In this document: positions 60,520 through 64,000 of the stretch, piece by piece | Layout: every line of letters begins with the position of its first letter | Numbering within the stretch: position 1 is the stretch's first letter | Assembly (NCBI RefSeq): GCF_001661345.1 | Contig: NW_017962913.1 | Coordinates: forward strand, 2,554,694-2,618,693 | Direction: 5' to 3' | DNA from: Ascoidea rubescens DSM 1968 | Lineage: Eukaryota; Ascomycota; Saccharomycetes; Ascoideales; Ascoideaceae | Length of the DNA stretch: 64,000 bases | The notes under the pieces: generated by a model | Database searches by the model: none | What the model saw: the letters and a program-made list of their open reading frames with translations, nothing else | What the model was told of the DNA's origin: nothing | Made by a program: the position numbers and the translations under genes

Positions 60520-62175
60520 TTTGGTAGAAATTTAAAGTAAAGTTGGATTATAGGTGGATAGATTTTAAGTAAAGAGAAATAAAAGATATTATTATTATTA
60601 TATTAGTCTTATCAGAGAGAGTAAGAAAAGATAAACGAGTAGTAGATTAAGAGATGCTTGAATATAACCAAAATAAAAACGATTATAATATAAGTGAGCG
60701 GAAGAGAATCTGAGGCCAGAAAGGTTTAAAAAGAAGGACAATGGTTGGCTGTGAAAACAACAAGGAGATGGAGGATATAAATACAAAAATTATCCAGCGG
60801 CAGGGCTTGGTTAGTGGGAGAGAAGAAGAAGAAGGAAGAGAAAATCTGGGATAAATGCAGCACTTTTATAAATAGAAGAAAACGCACCGCAGTGTTTACC
60901 TCTGAAAAACTCCAAGAAATGCTCCAAGACTTCCAAGCTTTGAAGACTACCTCTCACAGCGTTGGCTTGCGGATTGGCCTGTGAAACAGCAGCGTATCCG
61001 CGCCCATGCAGAGAATACGCCTGGGAACGCGTGGACCTGCGTGGTCGCAAAAGTTCAACACAGCCTCAACAAACACGGTCTGTGATCGGACAGGCGCTTG
61101 GACCGCGCTCAAGCCGCTCTTAAATGGTCTTGAAGCTGCTGGTGCTGACGGTGGTGTCTGTGCTGTCGAGAATGGTGGGAGCGCTGGTGCTCGTGGCTTT
61201 GCCGCGGGGGCAAGCCGAGACGTCTGTGGTAGAACTGAAAGCGGTGATTTCGCTGGGCTCATTCCACCCACCCAGCTATGCTTCGTCATCTGGTGCGCGT
61301 TGGAAGCCAAGACCCTCCAAGACCCTCTAAGAACACCGCAATGAACAGCGTCTTTGTTTGCAAGGCCAGAACTCTATCTTCCCCTGCTACACATCCAGCA
61401 CAGAACCAGAGCAAACGGTGCGCGAACAGCCGGTTCCGTGGGCCTCTGAGAGAGCATAACATTGATCTCATTTACCCATCAGCAGATTTGGCAGCAAAAT
61501 GAATGATTGTAAGCAGGCAGAAATCAGAAATAGCCCACCTCAAAGCAACCGCCGAACATAGCGAATATACGACAATGCAAAGTGGTCACAAATGCGAAAA
61601 GACGGTTTTGAGTCTTGTCTGTCGACTGGCTTCGTTTGAGGTTTTTTGTTTGTAATTATGTTGTTTCAGAGTGTTTCTTGTTTTCTTTGCACCATTTTAT
61701 CGTCTTATTTCAGGATAGCGTTTTGTTTTGTTGGATTTGTTTTATTGTTCATGTTGCTGCTTTATCATTGCTTTTTGAATGGAGATCTGAGATCTGAAAT
61801 CTGAGATTGAAGGCGTTTCCATGGTTTCTTTTTCCAGGATCTGGATTGAGTGATCCTGTGATGCTGTAATATTGCCCTGACACAGTTCTGATTTGCCTTT
61901 TCGGCCGGTTCTGAAACAGACCCCTCCAGTCAAATCCGCGCCAAAACACGGGACTACAAACGAGAAACGCGGGCGAAACTTTCCACCAAACCACTGGCCG
62001 TTTAAGAAAACACAATATAATAAGACATTACGTAATGTTTGGCTTTTTCCTCTCTCGGAAAAATCCATTCGCTAAAATACGTCAGTTATTTCTTTAACTG
62101 TTTACATTTGTTTTTATCAACTACACCCAAAACACTGCCCTGCACTGGTTTGATCCAATACAGATATATCAAAAC
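60520..62175. other. Divergent promoter region of GAS5-like and RIB7, with GC island
   Basis: 1.66 kb. 60520-60850 is the GAS leader. About 60880-61500 is a GC-rich island with ACGCGT (61027-61032) and the TGGACCTGCGTGGT 14-mer (61032-61045), and overlapping frames on both strands that look like composition artefacts. 61500-62175 is mixed, with a TTACGTAA palindrome near RIB7. Confidence 0.5.
62025..62038. promoter_or_regulatory. 14-bp palindrome with TTACGTAA core (Yap-type site)
   Basis: ACATTACGTAATGT is perfectly self-complementary and lies 138 bp upstream of RIB7. TTACGTAA is the known optimal target of yeast AP-1-like Yap factors. Confidence 0.5.
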
Positions 62176-63045
62176 ATGTCTGAGCTAATTCCATTACCAG
62201 AATCTTTGAAAGAGGCTATCGATCCTTATTTGCCAACAGATATTTCTCATCACAATGCTAATAATAACTGTGGGAGTGAAGGCGATGAAATTCTCGACGA
62301 TAATAATAGACCATTGCCTTTCATCACACTAACGTTTGCTCAATCATTAGACTCTCGAATCTCATTAGGAGAAGGAACTCAAACCAAATTGTCTCATTTG
62401 CAGACAAAAACGATGACACACTACTTGCGATACAATCACGATGCAATTCTTATCGGAATTAACACCTTTCTAACAGACAATCCTTCTTTAAACTGTCGAT
62501 ATAATCCGGAAAATGTCCACCCTATCAGACCTATTATAATCGACCCCAATATGAAATCCTGTGCTGCAAACAACTACAATTTCTCAAATCTAAACCAGTT
62601 GGCCTCCAAAAACATGGGATTGTCGCCTTACATTATAGTGTCGATGCTAACCTATCTCAATCTCAAATCCGATATTGATCAGTTGAACAATTCACACTCA
62701 GGTCCCACAATAATCCCAATCAACACAACTAAAGTCAAATACTCTAATAACATAGAGCTATTTGATTGGCCCCATCTTTTCTCTCTTTTGAAAAATCATT
62801 ATCATATAAATAGCATCATGATCGAAGGCGGTGCTTTCGTGATAAACAACCTTCTATCCTACAACTTCAACCTAATCAACTCTTTAATTATAACAATAGC
62901 CCCCGTTTATTTAGGCAAAAATGCAATCCAAGTCTCTCCGGATTTTCATTTATCCCTATTGAACAACCATAATACCAACGACCGAAACAATTTGACTTGG
63001 TGGACTGGTATTCAAGATTCGGTTCTAATGTTCAGAAATAAGTAA
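62176..63045 (+). CDS. RIB7: Riboflavin pathway pyrimidine reductase
   Basis: Seen: 289 codons from ATG 62176. The RibD C-terminal reductase fold is clear: PFITLTFAQSLDSRISL, HYLRYNHDAILIGINTFLTDNPSLNCR with the GxxTxxxDxP nucleotide-binding signature, RPIIIDPN, SIMIEGGAFVINNLL (substrate loop EGG) and LIITIAPVYLG. It is somewhat longer than S. cerevisiae Rib7 (244) through an N-terminal Asn-rich insert and a longer middle. Known: it reduces 2,5-diamino-6-ribosylamino-4(3H)-pyrimidinone phosphate to the ribitylamino form, the second step from GTP in fungi, using NADPH. It is convergent with RPB5 at 89 bp. Confidence 0.95.
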   Translation: MSELIPLPESLKEAIDPYLPTDISHHNANNNCGSEGDEILDDNNRPLPFITLTFAQSLDSRISLGEGTQTKLSHLQTKTMTHYLRYNHDAILIGINTFLTDNPSLNCRYNPENVHPIRPIIIDPNMKSCAANNYNFSNLNQLASKNMGLSPYIIVSMLTYLNLKSDIDQLNNSHSGPTIIPINTTKVKYSNNIELFDWPHLFSLLKNHYHINSIMIEGGAFVINNLLSYNFNLINSLIITIAPVYLGKNAIQVSPDFHLSLLNNHNTNDRNNLTWWTGIQDSVLMFRNK

Positions 63046-63134
63046 ATAATACATCCTTCATATCCAATCCTCTTCTATATATAATCACACATATACATTC
63101 ATATATAGACGTAATCATACACCTGCATATATAC

Positions 63135-63779
63135 TCAAAAACATATTCTATAACTGGCATATCGTCCTGCTGTTTCACTTCTTCTGATGATCTTAACCAC
63201 TTGCCCTCGTTTCAATCCCAAATAACGCGCAACTGGATCCTCCTTTTGTATTCTTGGTAATTGATTCTCTTTCAATCGATATCTCTCCAACAATTCCTTT
63301 TTTTCCTCGTTCGACAACTTGATATGCTTTGGAACCAACTCATGATGGGTAATATTAACAATCAATTCCTTTTCCATAAATTTCTCAATAACTGCTGGTG
63401 CAGCATTGGGAAAAAACTTCAATGCTGATGGCGTAATCCCATTTTGATAAACAAATATCCCAGTTGAAAAATTTTTTTCCACCAAATGACTACACAACTC
63501 TCGTATCTCTTTAACACTCACATTTGGCTCTTCCGAAAATTCAACCCACAAAGATCCTAAATCATTAAACTTGGACAATGCTTCATCTGCTGGAAAAGCT
63601 TGAAAACACATCTGTTTCCTTTGAGGCTTTCCCATACTATCACAAACATTTCTCTTAAACTCATCTAAACTAATCTCAATTTCTTCTCTTGATATATTAT
63701 ATCCTCTATCTCTCACCATTTCCTTCACGGTTTTATAAACTCTCCACAAACGAGAGGCTTCTCTTTCTGTTTCATCCAT
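63135..63779 (-). CDS. RPB5: RNA polymerase I/II/III shared subunit Rpb5 (RPABC1)
   Basis: Seen: 214 codons from ATG 63779, against 215 in S. cerevisiae. The N-terminal jaw domain ([57 protein letters not shown]) is followed by the archaeal RpoH-like C-terminal domain ([61 protein letters not shown], quoted in parts as one continuous conserved end). Known: it contacts downstream DNA in all three nuclear polymerases. No in-frame CTG codon occurs. CACGTG lies 185 bp upstream. Confidence 0.97.
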   Translation of the reverse strand: MDETEREASRLWRVYKTVKEMVRDRGYNISREEIEISLDEFKRNVCDSMGKPQRKQMCFQAFPADEALSKFNDLGSLWVEFSEEPNVSVKEIRELCSHLVEKNFSTGIFVYQNGITPSALKFFPNAAPAVIEKFMEKELIVNITHHELVPKHIKLSNEEKKELLERYRLKENQLPRIQKEDPVARYLGLKRGQVVKIIRRSETAGRYASYRICF

Positions 63780-64000
63780 TGTCTATTGCCTATTGTTTAT
63801 TGTTTATTGTTTATTCTCTATCCTCTATTCTCTATCTTCTATTATCGGTTTCTTTTTGTTATTCTGTTATTCTAATTCTCTAGTTACTATTATTCTCCAA
63901 TCTTCAATTTCTATTTTAAACAATTTTATAAAAAATTATTTGTTTTTTTTTCAACTTTTTCATCACGTGGTTTACGGTTTAAATCCGAAAAATTTTATTC
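63780..64000. promoter_or_regulatory. RPB5 promoter, cut by the window edge
   Basis: TC-rich leader sequence with TTTATTG and CTCTAT repeats, a T run near 63945, and ATCACGTGG at 63962-63970 (CACGTG at 63964-63969). Confidence 0.5.

Noticed and set aside
60954-61502. Overlapping frames up to 118 codons between GAS and RIB7
   Set aside because: Both strands open at once in GC-rich sequence, with no domain.
1-64000. Search for tRNA genes, LTR or virus-like elements and CRISPR arrays
   Set aside because: None recognised by eye; no reverse transcriptase, integrase, capsid or polymerase-like frames and no long direct repeats. A tRNAscan-type run would settle the tRNA question.

Overview
This window looks like nuclear DNA of a budding yeast (Saccharomycotina) outside the well-known Saccharomyces group. 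The background is very AT-rich. Genes are mostly intron-poor, and the introns that can be modelled carry GTATGT/GTAAGT-like donors and (T/C)ACTAAC branch sites. Regulatory proteins are loaded with Asn/Ser/Gln/Asp microsatellite tracts. An EBP1/Cdb4-like protein, absent from S. cerevisiae, sits beside typical yeast genes (PDS5, PRP6, ARG7, SNF5, RIB7, RPB5, RCO1, DUF1, ATP19). I cannot name the species. No virus-like element, LTR element, tRNA gene or CRISPR array was recognised.

Layout. 1-15.2 kb is a near gene desert. It holds the 5' part of a CRH1-type cell-wall transglycosylase at the left edge and one gene for a DUF7082-type, Asn/Gln/Met-rich putative regulator, flanked by gene-free stretches of about 5.9 and 6.7 kb. 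A 245-bp element with 52-bp inverted repeats (MITE-like) lies in the first stretch. 15.2-30 kb: an MNN2/MNN5-type mannosyltransferase, a small perilipin-like protein, PDS5, a secreted T2 RNase, a RecA-fold Rad51-paralog-like gene with a predicted 50-nt intron, and divergent from it RCO1 (three exons, two PHD fingers). 30-43 kb: an EBP1-like protein, PRP6, a Myb/SANT-like factor, ARG7 and SNF5. 43-64 kb: DUF1 (WDR48 family), ATP19 (one intron), an SPP381/MFAP1-like splicing factor, MHF1 (one intron), a SUN-family wall protein, a PKH/PDK1-type kinase, a GAS5-like glucanosyltransferase, RIB7 and RPB5.

Themes. Four genes serve the cell wall or secretory mannan pathway (CRH1-type, MNN2-type, SUN, GAS). 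Several serve chromatin and transcription (RCO1, SNF5, PDS5, MHF1, RPB5, the Myb factor) and two serve pre-mRNA splicing (PRP6, SPP381). They are not an operon or an obvious cluster; divergent pairs share promoters (RAD51-like/RCO1, Myb/ARG7, PDS5/RNase T2).

The most unusual large-scale feature is a set of discrete GC-rich islands in the AT-rich sequence. They centre on promoters or gene ends and run into the neighbouring coding sequence (ARG7 5' end, RCO1 3' end, SNF5 3' end, first exon of the RecA-like gene). They carry recurring CACGTG and AAGCAGCA motifs. Whether they reflect regulation, recombination-linked GC bias or both cannot be decided from this window alone.
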